From Emcibacter sp. (GTDB lineage: Bacteria > Pseudomonadota > Alphaproteobacteria > Sphingomonadales > Emcibacteraceae): DNA of 64,000 bases. Position 1 is the first letter of the stretch; every line of letters begins with the position of its first letter. Both the position numbers and the translations under genes were made by a program. The notes under the pieces are model-generated. The model was not told the DNA's origin. It did not search any database and saw nothing but the letters and a program-made list of their open reading frames with translations. Shown here piece after piece: positions 52,763 to 61,366 of the stretch. The DNA lies in the NCBI RefSeq assembly GCF_963675455.1, contig NZ_OY776217.1, forward strand, positions 1,412,001-1,476,000, in the 5' to 3' direction.

Positions 52763-54130
52763 CTAGCCAAGCGGCAGGGAGGCTTCCCGCACCTCCATCC
52801 AGTCCACAATCAGGCTCCGACGACAAAAACGCCATTCACTTCCTTCGAGCCTGAAGCGATCCTGGTAACGGATGCTCCAGGTCATGACCCGGTCCGGTTT
52901 GCCCTCTTCCGGGAACAGCACATGGTTGGCGGTGCAATAAGTCTCGGCAAGCCCCTCATCACCGATGAGGGTGCCGGCCTGCTGATGCACCACATGCTGG
53001 GTCTTGAGATAATACTGGCCGAGCTTTTCGGTAATGCCGAGCACGTCCTCGCGCCCTTCAAGCCGGAAACCCGGGCCTTCAATGATGATGTCGTCGGTGA
53101 CCACACGGTCCAGCAGGTCCGCATCCCGGCGGTCGACCGCCCGGGCATAGAGGGAGGCAATCGTCTGGAATTCCGCCACGGCGCCCGCCTCCGGGCCGAG
53201 CTCAACTGGTTCGATCACCCCCATCTGCCGGTCGAAATCTTCGACAAGCCCCCTGATGGTGGCGGCGATGTCATTCCGCCGGTATCCAAGCAGGCGGGTC
53301 TCCTCCGGATCGGGTTCATAGGAGATTGTGTTGCCGCGACCCTGAATGATGGCATAATCGGGCAGCATGGGATGTTCCTCATCCAGAGAAGGAACCTCGA
53401 CCTTGTTGCCGACGGCATCGAAAAAAAGCTTGAAATAGTCGGCGAAGGACAGGTTCTCGTCACCGATCAGGTAGGAGGTGCCGCCGATGCCGCGCTCAAG
53501 CGCGCCTGAAATCGCTTCCGACAGGGAGTGTACGGAAATGAAGTTGGTCGCCCCGGCCGGGCCGAACGGTTTGATCTGTGGATAGAGCCGTCGCGCATAG
53601 CCGATATAGGCAGCGAACATGTCGTTCTTCATGCCCGTCGGACAGCCGACCACAAAAGGCGCATTCAGGCTCATGGCGCGGAAGCTGTCGTCCGAGAGGG
53701 CACAAATCCCCTGGTCAGCGAGATGGCGCGAGCGTACATAGGCGTCGGTCTCGATCTTCTCCGGCAATACCTGCGGGTAGAAGCTGCCGATATGAACGAA
53801 GGCGGAGACACCGGCGCGTTTGGCGCGTTCGGCAAAGGCCGGGACCAGTTCGCCATTGGCTTTCAGAAAATGGGCGTCAGCCTCTGCGCCAAGCGGCACA
53901 TGACGCAAATCGCTCCCTGCCGCAAAGACAATCGCCTCGAAGCCCTTCAGGTTATCTTCGCCGTAAGTGCCGTCCTGATAGTTTCCCGGCATCCAGTCCA
54001 GCTCTTCAAGGCCCGTTCCCGGTTGCGGCGGGTTACGCGAAGAAATGACCACGTTGTGACCTTCAGACTTCAGATGCAGCGCGGCGTGCCCGCCAATGGG
54101 CCCCGTTCCTCCAATGATCAGGACTTTCAT
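52763..54130 (-). CDS. Fusion of NAD-dependent epimerase/dehydratase and SnoaL/NTF2 domain
   Basis: A 455-residue two-domain protein. Residues 1-310 form an atypical SDR (epimerase/isoflavone-reductase-like) with the nucleotide loop GGTGPIGG at 7-14 and SAFVHIGSFYPQ. Residues about 320-455 form an NTF2-like domain (FQTIASLYARAVDRRDADLL, VVTDDIIIEGPGF). The two are joined by an acidic linker. The fusion suggests sequential chemistry on one substrate, for example reduction then dehydration or isomerisation of an aromatic or polyketide-like ketone. It is convergent with the deacylase gene and has its own AT-rich promoter region with a strong inverted repeat. Confidence 0.8.
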   Translation of the reverse strand: MKVLIIGGTGPIGGHAALHLKSEGHNVVISSRNPPQPGTGLEELDWMPGNYQDGTYGEDNLKGFEAIVFAAGSDLRHVPLGAEADAHFLKANGELVPAFAERAKRAGVSAFVHIGSFYPQVLPEKIETDAYVRSRHLADQGICALSDDSFRAMSLNAPFVVGCPTGMKNDMFAAYIGYARRLYPQIKPFGPAGATNFISVHSLSEAISGALERGIGGTSYLIGDENLSFADYFKLFFDAVGNKVEVPSLDEEHPMLPDYAIIQGRGNTISYEPDPEETRLLGYRRNDIAATIRGLVEDFDRQMGVIEPVELGPEAGAVAEFQTIASLYARAVDRRDADLLDRVVTDDIIIEGPGFRLEGREDVLGITEKLGQYYLKTQHVVHQQAGTLIGDEGLAETYCTANHVLFPEEGKPDRVMTWSIRYQDRFRLEGSEWRFCRRSLIVDWMEVREASLPLG

Positions 54131-54479
54131 GATGTGTGCTCCTTGTCTGACGATATCCCGGCGAGGCTGTTAACCGCCGTTCTTCTTTTTGTTGATGGGG
54201 CGGAAAATCTTCGCAGGCGCCAGTCCCCCATTTTCTATACCAATAGGATTTATCACCATGGATTTGCATTTGTCAATATTTACTATATTTAAATATCAAT
54301 ATGCGTATTATAATTATGATATATTACGCAAAAAGTAATAAATCTGAATGATTCACGCAAGGATGACCTTAAGTCCTCCGGGAAACAGGGACCAATAGCC
54401 GCGAAAACGGGTTTTGAATCGCGGATTTTCTTCACTATGGAGAGTATCAAGTGCGTTGGAAAGGGTGGGGGGAGAGAAA
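54131..54479. promoter_or_regulatory. AT-rich promoter region with long inverted repeat
   Basis: A 349 bp gap between the fusion gene and the tRNA gene. An inverted repeat is at 54302-54330: tgcgtattata and tatattacgca (one mismatch per arm, 7 bp spacer). A palindrome atatttaaatat lies at 54285-54296. The repeat looks like an operator (TetR- or MarR-like size). No gene was seen. Confidence 0.45.
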
Positions 54480-54556
54480 TGGCGCGCTCGGGAAGATTCG
54501 AACTCCCGACCCCTAGATTCGTAGTCTAGTGCTCTATCCAGCTGAGCTACGAGCGC
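54480..54556 (-). tRNA. tRNA-Arg (anticodon ACG)
   Basis: A complete cloverleaf on the minus strand: acceptor GCGCTCG / CGAGCGC, D arm GCTC/GAGC, anticodon stem CTAGA/TCTAG with loop CTACGAA (anticodon ACG), T arm GGGAG/CTTCC with TTCGAAT, discriminator G and an encoded CCA (54480-54482). The ACG anticodon becomes ICG after deamination and reads CGU, CGC and CGA. Confidence 0.95.
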
Positions 54557-54758
54557 GCATTGATCCTCGGATCACACAGGAATCTATCCTGTGGCGCGGA
54601 AACTACTCATAACCGGCCCCGATTGCAAGCCCCCTTTGCAGTTTTATGTCATTTTTTTTCAGGAGCGCCGGGAACTGTGACTTGTTCTCTGCCTTCTCCT
54701 GCCGTACACTCGCGCCGGTTAACGGCAATTCAATTGTCAGGATCATTCAGACCAGGGG

Positions 54759-55376
54759 ATGTTCGTGTCCGGTAAACCTCTTGAAAATAACCGAATGTTA
54801 TATGTGGCAGGGCTTCTGCTTGTGCTCGGCCTGTCCGCCTGCTCAGGCAATGGCGATGCCGTCTGGCCGGAAATGAAGGCGGATGAGACCTGGAACTACA
54901 TGCAGCAGGAGCGCATCAAACCCGTCACGCCCAACGGCATCGACAGCGAGGACGGCGGGCCGGTGACGAGCCTTCCGCCGTCAGCGGATGAGGAACAATT
55001 GTCCGTGGCTGAGGCAGGGGAAAGTTTCATGCAGCTGGACGGGCGTTTTGCAGACCTTGAACCGGAGATGGCTTCCTTCACCCGGGAACTCGGCCTGTCC
55101 CTGAAAGAGACACTTCAAAGCCGCGAGGACGAGGTTCGCCGGCAGGAGTATTGGCGCGGCAGCCAGATGACCCTGTCCCGTCTGGCCGACAGGCAGGCCC
55201 GGCTTGAAACTCTTGTGCAGGAAGTCCTGTCCGTCAGTTCCCGGATCGAAGGGATCCGGGATACAGAACTTGAGGAGCGTTTTCAGGTGCTGCTCAGGAA
55301 ATCCCAGGCGCTGTCCGCCCGCACGGAAGAACTGATTGCCACGGCCGAAAAACAGCTGGCCAGGATAAAACAATAA
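54759..55376 (+). CDS. Hypothetical lipoprotein with coiled coil
   Basis: A 205-residue lipoprotein of unknown function. The signal LYVAGLLLVLGLSAC ends in a lipobox with Cys28. Residues about 85-200 are strongly helical and charged and predicted by eye to be a coiled coil (KETLQSREDEVRRQEYW, QVLLRKSQALSARTEELIA). An ATG at 54795 would leave a signal without a positive N-terminus, so 54759 is preferred. It ends 24 bp before the gamma-glutamyltransferase gene and may be transcribed with it. No enzymatic motif is seen. Confidence 0.7.
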   Translation: MFVSGKPLENNRMLYVAGLLLVLGLSACSGNGDAVWPEMKADETWNYMQQERIKPVTPNGIDSEDGGPVTSLPPSADEEQLSVAEAGESFMQLDGRFADLEPEMASFTRELGLSLKETLQSREDEVRRQEYWRGSQMTLSRLADRQARLETLVQEVLSVSSRIEGIRDTELEERFQVLLRKSQALSARTEELIATAEKQLARIKQ

Positions 55377-55400
55377 ACAAAAATAAATTCAGGGTATCTC

Positions 55401-57137
55401 ATGACCAGATTAATCACTGCCTTCCTTGTTCTTTGCCTGCCGTTTGCGGCGCTGGCAGACTCTGCTCCCAAATCGGCCCCAAAATCAGCAGAATCCCGCA
55501 AGCAGATGGTGGTGGCGGCCAATCCTCTTGCGGCAGCGGCCGGAATGGAGATGCTGAACGCCGGCGGCAGTGCGGTCGATGCGGCCATTGCCATTGAACT
55601 GGTGCTGAGCCTTGTGGAGCCCCAGTCCTCCGGCATCGGTGGTGGCGGGTTCATGATGTATTTCGACCCGGAGGCGGGCGAGGGTGGGCGCATCTTTGCC
55701 TTTGACGGGCGCGAGACGGCGCCGGCGGCGGTCACCCCGGACCTGTTTGCCGATGTGGAGCGGTCCTATCAGGGGTTCCTGAATGCGGTGCTGGGCGGGC
55801 GTTCCACCGGCACGCCGAGCATGCTGGCGCTGATGGATGTGGCACACAGGAAGGCCGGAAAGCTGCCCTGGGCCAGATTGTTTGAACCGGCGATCCGGCT
55901 GGCGGAGGGGGGCTTCAGGGTTTCCCCGCGCCTGCATTATCTGATTGACCGCGATCCGCTGCTGAAGAAGTTCGAGGCGAGCCGGAAGTATTTCTATGAC
56001 GAGGCGGGGGCGCCGCGTCCGGTCGGTTATCTGCTGAAAAATCCGGAGTATGCCGACACCCTGCGGCTGCTGGCGGAAAAAGGCGCGGATGCCTTTTATC
56101 ATGGCCCGCTGGCGGAAAAGGTCGTCACGGCGGTACGGACGGCGGAACATAACCCCGGCAAGCTGAGCCTTGAGGATATGGCCGCCTACCGGCCGAAAAT
56201 CCGCGAGGCGATTTGCCGCCCTTACCGGGTTTATAAAGTCTGCGGCATGCCGCCGCCGTCCTCCGGCGGGGGCACGGTGGTGGCCATCCTCGGCATCCTG
56301 CAGAATTTTGACATGGGCGCGCTTGAGCCCAACTCAGTTGAGGCCATGCATCTTCTGCTGGAGGCGGAAAAGCTCGCCTATGCGGACCGGGACCAGTATA
56401 TGGCCGATCCCGACTTTGTGCCGGTGCCGCTGGAGGGCATGACCGATCCGGATTACCTGCGGATCCGCTCGCGGCTGATCAGCCCGGACAAATCCGTCGG
56501 TAAAGCCACGCCGGGCATGCCACCGATGCCGGTACATATGGCATGGGGTCAGGGTTTCACCCCTGAACTGCCGTCGACCAGCCACTTCTCCATTGTCGAC
56601 CAGTGGGGCCACGCGGTCAGCATGACGGCGACGGTGGAAAATGTTTTCGGCAACCGCATGATGGTGGCGGGATTTATCCTCAATAACCAGCTCACTGATT
56701 TTTCCTTTGCACCGACAACGGAAAACGGCCTGCCGGTGGCCAACCGGGTCGAGGCCGGGAAGCGGCCGAGGAGCTCCATGTCACCCAGCCTGGTGTTTGA
56801 CGACAAGGGCCGCTTGATGATGGCCATCGGCTCGCCCGGCGGCAACAGCATCATCGGCTATGTGACCCAGACCATCGTCAATGTGCTGGACTGGGGCATG
56901 TCCATGCAGGAGGCGGTGAGCCAGCCCCACGTGCTGACCCGCAACGGACCGGTTTATCTGGAACGGACCACGGCGGCGGAAGGGTTCGCTCCGGCACTGA
57001 CGGAGAAAGGCCACGAGGTTTCCATCCGGCTGACCAACAGCGGGTTGCACGGAATCCTGATTCACTATGATGAAAAGGGCATGCTGCTGGAAGGCGGCGC
57101 CGATCCCCGGCGCGAGGGTGTCACGCTGGTGGAGTAA
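55401..57137 (+). CDS. ggt: Gamma-glutamyltransferase
   Basis: A 578-residue periplasmic Ntn-hydrolase that splits gamma-glutamyl bonds of glutathione and related peptides and is made as a self-cleaving precursor. A signal peptide (ITAFLVLCLPFAALAD) is present. The nucleophile is Thr393 in LPSTSHFSIVDQWGHAVSMT; the family usually has Thr-Thr-His and here has Thr-Ser-His, keeping the nucleophile. The glycine pair for gamma-glutamyl binding is in AIGSPGGNSIIGY, and KRPRSSMSPSLVFDD is the usual large-to-small subunit loop. The length is normal. A terminator follows. Confidence 0.93.
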   Translation: MTRLITAFLVLCLPFAALADSAPKSAPKSAESRKQMVVAANPLAAAAGMEMLNAGGSAVDAAIAIELVLSLVEPQSSGIGGGGFMMYFDPEAGEGGRIFAFDGRETAPAAVTPDLFADVERSYQGFLNAVLGGRSTGTPSMLALMDVAHRKAGKLPWARLFEPAIRLAEGGFRVSPRLHYLIDRDPLLKKFEASRKYFYDEAGAPRPVGYLLKNPEYADTLRLLAEKGADAFYHGPLAEKVVTAVRTAEHNPGKLSLEDMAAYRPKIREAICRPYRVYKVCGMPPPSSGGGTVVAILGILQNFDMGALEPNSVEAMHLLLEAEKLAYADRDQYMADPDFVPVPLEGMTDPDYLRIRSRLISPDKSVGKATPGMPPMPVHMAWGQGFTPELPSTSHFSIVDQWGHAVSMTATVENVFGNRMMVAGFILNNQLTDFSFAPTTENGLPVANRVEAGKRPRSSMSPSLVFDDKGRLMMAIGSPGGNSIIGYVTQTIVNVLDWGMSMQEAVSQPHVLTRNGPVYLERTTAAEGFAPALTEKGHEVSIRLTNSGLHGILIHYDEKGMLLEGGADPRREGVTLVE

Positions 57138-57156
57138 TCCCCGCATTCAGAATTGA

Positions 57157-57195
57157 AAAAAGCCACCCTACTCAACAGCCGGTGGCTTTTCTTTT
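57157..57195. terminator. Bidirectional intrinsic terminator
   Basis: A 10 bp stem aaaagccacc / ggtggctttt with a 13-base loop and T- and A-rich flanks, between the convergent ggt and MetE-like genes. Confidence 0.85.
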
Positions 57196-57211
57196 GGGAG
57201 CTCTATAAGGC

Positions 57212-58330
57212 TCAGCCTTCGCCCCAGATGGCCTTGGCGGTATCGACCACAAGCTTCAGTTTTGCTTTCTGCTCGTCTTCAGAGATGGCATTGCCTTCCT
57301 CGGTGGAGGCAAAGCCGCACTGGGGCGCGATGCCGAGCTGATCCAGATCGGCGTATTTTGACGCCTCGTCGAACTTGCGCCTGAGGTCGTCAATGTTTTC
57401 CAGCGCGGCGTTTTTGGTGGTGATGAAACCCGGATAAACCCGCTGTTTGCCCCTGGCGAGGAACTTCAGAGGCTCCAGCCCGCCGGCCCGGTCGCTGTCA
57501 TATTCCATGAAGAACATATCGACGCCGGTCTGGTTGAAGACCGTATCGGCGACCAGATCGTAAGCGCCCTCGGCGGCCCAGGTAGAGCGGAAGTTGCCGC
57601 GGCACATATGCATGCCGATCAGCATGTCTTCGGGCCGGTCCCTGATGGCGTCATGCATCATCTTGGCATATTGGGCCACCAGCCAGTCCGGGTCCATGCC
57701 CAGCTCTTTCTTCTCGGCCCGGTGTTTGGGATCGCAGAGATAGGCGAAGAAAATATCATCCATCTGCAGGTAGCGACAACCAGCCTCGTAGAATTTTGCC
57801 ACCGCCTTGGCGTAGGTTTTGGCAAGATCGGCGAACAATACCTCAAGATCCGCATAGTCGGCCGGATGGATGTCTTCCTTGGCGGTGCGGAAATGGCAGG
57901 CGCTCGGCCCCGGGATGGAGATTTTCGGGGTCACATTTGTGCTGGCGGCAACGAATTTGAAATGATCCAGCATGGGGTGGTCGTCTGGAAAGTCCATCTT
58001 GCCGGTAATGGTCGGGAAGATCGGGCGCAGGTTAACACCGTGGAACTGCACCCCTTCCTTGGGATCGCGCTCGACAAGGTCAAGCCCGGTCAGGCCGCCC
58101 ATAAAATCATAATGCCAGAAGGAGCGGCGGATTTCCCCGTCGGTCACCACCTTGAGGCCGACCTCCTCCTGCATTTTGATGACGCCCCGGATGGCTTTGT
58201 CCTCAATGGCCTTAAGCTCATCGGCGGAAAGCGCATTGGCGGCGAATTTTGTTCGGGCCTCGACGACGCTCGGCGGCCGCAGCAGCGATCCCACATGGTC
58301 GGCGCGGTAGGGTGGCGGTTTCAGTGTCAT
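57212..58330 (-). CDS. MetE-like (cobalamin-independent methionine synthase C-terminal domain) protein
   Basis: A 372-residue zinc methyltransferase-like protein corresponding to the C-terminal barrel of MetE. The N-terminal DHVGSLLRP is typical of this group. Zinc ligands are His241 and Cys243 (GMHMCRGN) and Cys338 (PQCGFAS). The N-terminal MetE half that binds polyglutamyl-methyl-THF is absent. Such core-MetE proteins include methylcobalamin-dependent and uncharacterised methyl- or alkyl-transferases. A link to the methyl-THF made by LigM is conceivable but there is no direct evidence; the gene stands alone between terminator and intergenic DNA. Confidence 0.85.
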   Translation of the reverse strand: MTLKPPPYRADHVGSLLRPPSVVEARTKFAANALSADELKAIEDKAIRGVIKMQEEVGLKVVTDGEIRRSFWHYDFMGGLTGLDLVERDPKEGVQFHGVNLRPIFPTITGKMDFPDDHPMLDHFKFVAASTNVTPKISIPGPSACHFRTAKEDIHPADYADLEVLFADLAKTYAKAVAKFYEAGCRYLQMDDIFFAYLCDPKHRAEKKELGMDPDWLVAQYAKMMHDAIRDRPEDMLIGMHMCRGNFRSTWAAEGAYDLVADTVFNQTGVDMFFMEYDSDRAGGLEPLKFLARGKQRVYPGFITTKNAALENIDDLRRKFDEASKYADLDQLGIAPQCGFASTEEGNAISEDEQKAKLKLVVDTAKAIWGEG

Positions 58331-58443
58331 GGCTATGTCCCTCCTTTGTAGCCGGGCGGGCGCTTTGCCGTCCGGCTGGGGGCATTATAGTTGAAAATTG
58401 GTTGTATGGCTTCCGGTTTTTATCAGGTGCAGAGCAGGCGGTG

Positions 58444-59367
58444 TCAAGGGATGGAGTTACCTTCTTTGTGAGGTCCAAATGAAAGCACAGCTTCGATCCG
58501 TTTGGCTAGTTTCTCCCTTAGCTCTTGAGAGCTTTCCCAAACTACGCAGTTGTATTGCCTGATATCAAAATGTAAGTTTTTGATATCATCTTTTCTACAA
58601 GACCAAAATACCGGAATACCTTTTCCAAGCGCATAACCTGCTTCGAAATAAACTCCGCCACGATGGCCAGTAAAGTCAGCGACTACAAATTTTGAAGAAT
58701 TGATGTTGGCAATAATCTCATCGTCAATCTTATTGTTGTGTTCAATCAAGTCCACTCTGATAGGATCGTAGCCAACATCTAAAACCGCTGCTTGGAAACC
58801 CTTTTCATATACCGTGTCCATAGAAGCATCGAACCACATAGCAACAAAACCTTTTGGGGAGTTCGAGAATGGCCTCAAAAGTTTTTCTTCGATATAGATA
58901 TATCCTTCGGGAAGAACCTCAAAAGTGCCTATAACGTCTCCACCAAGATATTTTTTTGACTCAAGGTACTGTTCCAGAAAAATAAATTCATTGAAGTCTT
59001 TTGAGTACGTGGCTGCTATCAAGGATGGGTCGTCAACATGAATGTCAGCTCCGAGCTCTGGTTTATAATGATATATTTCAAGTAATAACTTATCGGCCCT
59101 TTCTTTAATCGAAGGTTTTTTCCGGGTCACTATTGCTTTTAAGGTATGGCTATCGATGAGTGGAAGAGATCCTTCGCGAAGTTGGTCGCGAATCCATCCT
59201 CTTAGCATGTATTTTTTGGTGCGGTACTCCTTGCTCACTAAAGAGGATGCAGTGCCAGACAATCTAAATTCACCACATGCAGGACAAATTTGATGAACCT
59301 CATCGCCAGTGCTGGGAATGGTTTCAGCCTCTATGCCACATATATCGCATGGATCAGTTATTCGCAT
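58444..59367 (-). CDS. Zinc-ribbon protein with nucleoside 2-deoxyribosyltransferase-like domain
   Basis: A 307-residue protein. A zinc ribbon lies at the N-terminus (Cys7, Cys10, Cys28, Cys31). The middle (about 35-165) is helical and unassigned. The C-terminal part resembles the nucleoside 2-deoxyribosyltransferase/TIR-like fold: FVAMWFD (174-180) and VADFTGHRGGVYFEAGYALG (229-248) with candidate catalytic Asp231 and Glu242. Base composition is clearly more AT-rich than its neighbours, with many AAA, ATA and TTT codons, which suggests recent acquisition. Such proteins occur in accessory regions, where some related folds cut NAD or nucleotides in phage defence. The function is not established; the fold call is moderate. 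Confidence 0.65.
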   Translation of the reverse strand: MRITDPCDICGIEAETIPSTGDEVHQICPACGEFRLSGTASSLVSKEYRTKKYMLRGWIRDQLREGSLPLIDSHTLKAIVTRKKPSIKERADKLLLEIYHYKPELGADIHVDDPSLIAATYSKDFNEFIFLEQYLESKKYLGGDVIGTFEVLPEGYIYIEEKLLRPFSNSPKGFVAMWFDASMDTVYEKGFQAAVLDVGYDPIRVDLIEHNNKIDDEIIANINSSKFVVADFTGHRGGVYFEAGYALGKGIPVFWSCRKDDIKNLHFDIRQYNCVVWESSQELREKLAKRIEAVLSFGPHKEGNSIP

Positions 59368-59384
59368 TTGGATTTTTAACCTTT

Positions 59385-60797
59385 CTACCCCCCCGGAAGC
59401 TCAATGCGGAAACAGGTGCCGTCGGGGCCGCTGCCGGTCAGGGTAATTCCGCCGCCGTGGGCCTCGATGATCTCCCTCGCGATGGCAAGGCCCAGTCCGG
59501 CGCCGCCGTTGCTGCTGCCGTGGAAAGGATGAAACAGATGTTCCTGGATCCTGGCCGGGATGCCCGGACCGTTGTCACAGAAGTCGATGATCGCATTGCC
59601 GCCGTCTTCCATGCGGCCGGTGACGGTCAGCTCGCCTTTGTTGAGGCGGGCATGTTCCATGGCCTGTACCGCATTGCGGCCGAGGTTGAGGAAAACCCGG
59701 AACAGCTGATCCGGATCGGCGGCGACGGTGAGTCCCGTCGGAATGTCATTGATGATCCTGACCGGGCCGTCTTCCATCAGTCCCAGTGAAATGGTCATGT
59801 CGTCGATCAGGGGTTTGAGGCTGACCGTTTCCAGCCGCGGTTTTTCCACCTCCGCCTTGCCGTATTGCAGCGTATTTTCACATAGCCGGATGGCCCGGTC
59901 GATGGCGCTGACGAAGCGGGGGGTGAGCTTCTGCACGGTCGGGTCCCTGAGGGTGCTGAGGTGGTCAGAGACCAGCTGGGCGCTGGCCAGGATGTTTCTG
60001 AGGTCATGGTTGATCTTGCTCACCGCCACGCCAAGGTTGGCGAGGTGAGTTTTCTGGTTGAGCGCCTTTCGCACCTCATCCTGCATGACGGCAAGTTCCT
60101 GCATGACCACGCCGATTTCATCTTCCCGATCCTCAGGCGTGAACTGGCGGCGGGTATCTTCGGGCGCCTCGCGGAAGGCAATCATGCTGTCGGTGATCTT
60201 GCGCACCGGCCGGATCAGCAGGCGGTTCAGGCTGTAATAGAGCAGACCCGCGGTGAGCAGGGAAATCAGGATCGACAGCAACAGCACATTCCTGGAATAG
60301 CTGAACATGGCATGGCAGAGAAGCTCTTCCTCGAAAATGATCTGCAGGAAATCCATGCTTTCGTCACTGGTATAACCGGTGACTTCAATCAGCCGGGAAT
60401 GGGGGTGGTTGTGCCACATGGCGTCAACGGCATCCCGCACCAGCATCCACCAGCCGGTTGAGCGGATATCATAGCGGGCCTCCACATCGAGCGGCCGGTC
60501 GGTGCCGAGCACAAGTTCCCGGTTATCGTCCTTCTTGCGCACGATCGCCAGCACCCCGGCGGAATCGAGCAATTGCCAGGACAGTTTTTCGCCGACCATA
60601 TAGTCGGGCGCGGCCTCGATAGCGAGAATGGCGATCTGGGCGGCGCCGAGCTTTTCCTTGAGCCAGTTGAGGCGGAAATTGGCAATGGAGGGCACATAGA
60701 TCAGCACCTCGGCCAGCATGACAAAACCGATGGTCAGTAACAGGAGCCTGTTGGACAGCCTGTTGCGCAGGGATAAATATTTCAGTGTTTCGACCAA
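59385..60797 (-). CDS. Membrane sensor histidine kinase
   Basis: A 470-residue kinase. TM1 (about 17-37) and TM2 (about 169-189) enclose a periplasmic sensor domain of about 130 residues with no recognised motif. A HAMP segment follows (190-245) and the phosphoacceptor is His264 (VSKINHDLRNILAS). The ATPase domain has the N box (NLGRNAVQAM), G1 (DNGPGIP) and G2 (GGAGLGLAIARE). The His-Asp-Leu-Arg-Asn form of the H box marks the HPK4-like group. No response regulator gene is adjacent, so it is an orphan kinase in this window. Confidence 0.9.
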   Translation of the reverse strand: MVETLKYLSLRNRLSNRLLLLTIGFVMLAEVLIYVPSIANFRLNWLKEKLGAAQIAILAIEAAPDYMVGEKLSWQLLDSAGVLAIVRKKDDNRELVLGTDRPLDVEARYDIRSTGWWMLVRDAVDAMWHNHPHSRLIEVTGYTSDESMDFLQIIFEEELLCHAMFSYSRNVLLLSILISLLTAGLLYYSLNRLLIRPVRKITDSMIAFREAPEDTRRQFTPEDREDEIGVVMQELAVMQDEVRKALNQKTHLANLGVAVSKINHDLRNILASAQLVSDHLSTLRDPTVQKLTPRFVSAIDRAIRLCENTLQYGKAEVEKPRLETVSLKPLIDDMTISLGLMEDGPVRIINDIPTGLTVAADPDQLFRVFLNLGRNAVQAMEHARLNKGELTVTGRMEDGGNAIIDFCDNGPGIPARIQEHLFHPFHGSSNGGAGLGLAIAREIIEAHGGGITLTGSGPDGTCFRIELPGG

Positions 60798-61142
60798 CCG
60801 ATCCTGCCCCCGGGCTAACTCATTATATTCTATTGTCTGACCAGAGCGTAAAAGCGCATGCCACGGTAATACAATAAAGTTCTTTCACGTCTTTGTGAAG
60901 CCTGATACCAAAGGGGTAATTTACGGCCAAAAGTAAAGGCTGACGGGGTGGAAAAAAGAGTCCAATATTTTTGCCTTAATCTTTGGACTTGGGCGTTGAC
61001 TTGGGCCGGGAAACGCATTATACACCCCCATCAATCAAGTCTGCCTCCTGTGGAACACCCCGGGGGCGCAGGATAATAGGCCGGATCATGGTGGTCTGGT
61101 GTAAAGGGTCCGAGGACCCGCAGCGGCAAATGGAGATATCCT
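60798..61142. promoter_or_regulatory. Promoter and leader region of rpmH
   Basis: A gap of 345 bp between the divergent kinase gene and rpmH. A perfect palindromic hairpin, gggtccgaggaccc, lies at 61106-61119, 24 bp before the rpmH GTG and inside the likely mRNA leader. No small gene was found. Confidence 0.45.
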
Positions 61143-61277
61143 GTGAAACGTACATTTCAGCCAAGTGTTTTGGTTCGTAAACGTCGTCACGGCTTTCGTG
61201 CACGTTCCGCTTCTGTTGGTGGTCGCCGGGTTCTTTCAGCCCGCCGTGCCAAGGGACGGAAGCGCCTTTCAGCGTAA
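61143..61277 (+). CDS. rpmH: 50S ribosomal protein L34
   Basis: A 44-residue, highly basic ribosomal protein. The GTG start follows TGGAGATATCCT, and the sequence begins VKRTFQPSVLVRKRRHGFRA (Val read as Met) and ends RAKGRKRLSA, which is the full L34 family. It is the first gene of the conserved rpmH-rnpA-yidD-yidC-yihA cluster. An alternative start would remove the conserved KRTFQPS. Confidence 0.97.
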   Translation: MKRTFQPSVLVRKRRHGFRARSASVGGRRVLSARRAKGRKRLSA

Positions 61278-61366
61278 AGGCAGCGGATTTCGCCTGAACA
61301 GGCAATCTTGACAAACCGGCCCCTGTTTACAGCGGCCGGTTTTGTTTTTGACGAACCGGACCACAG

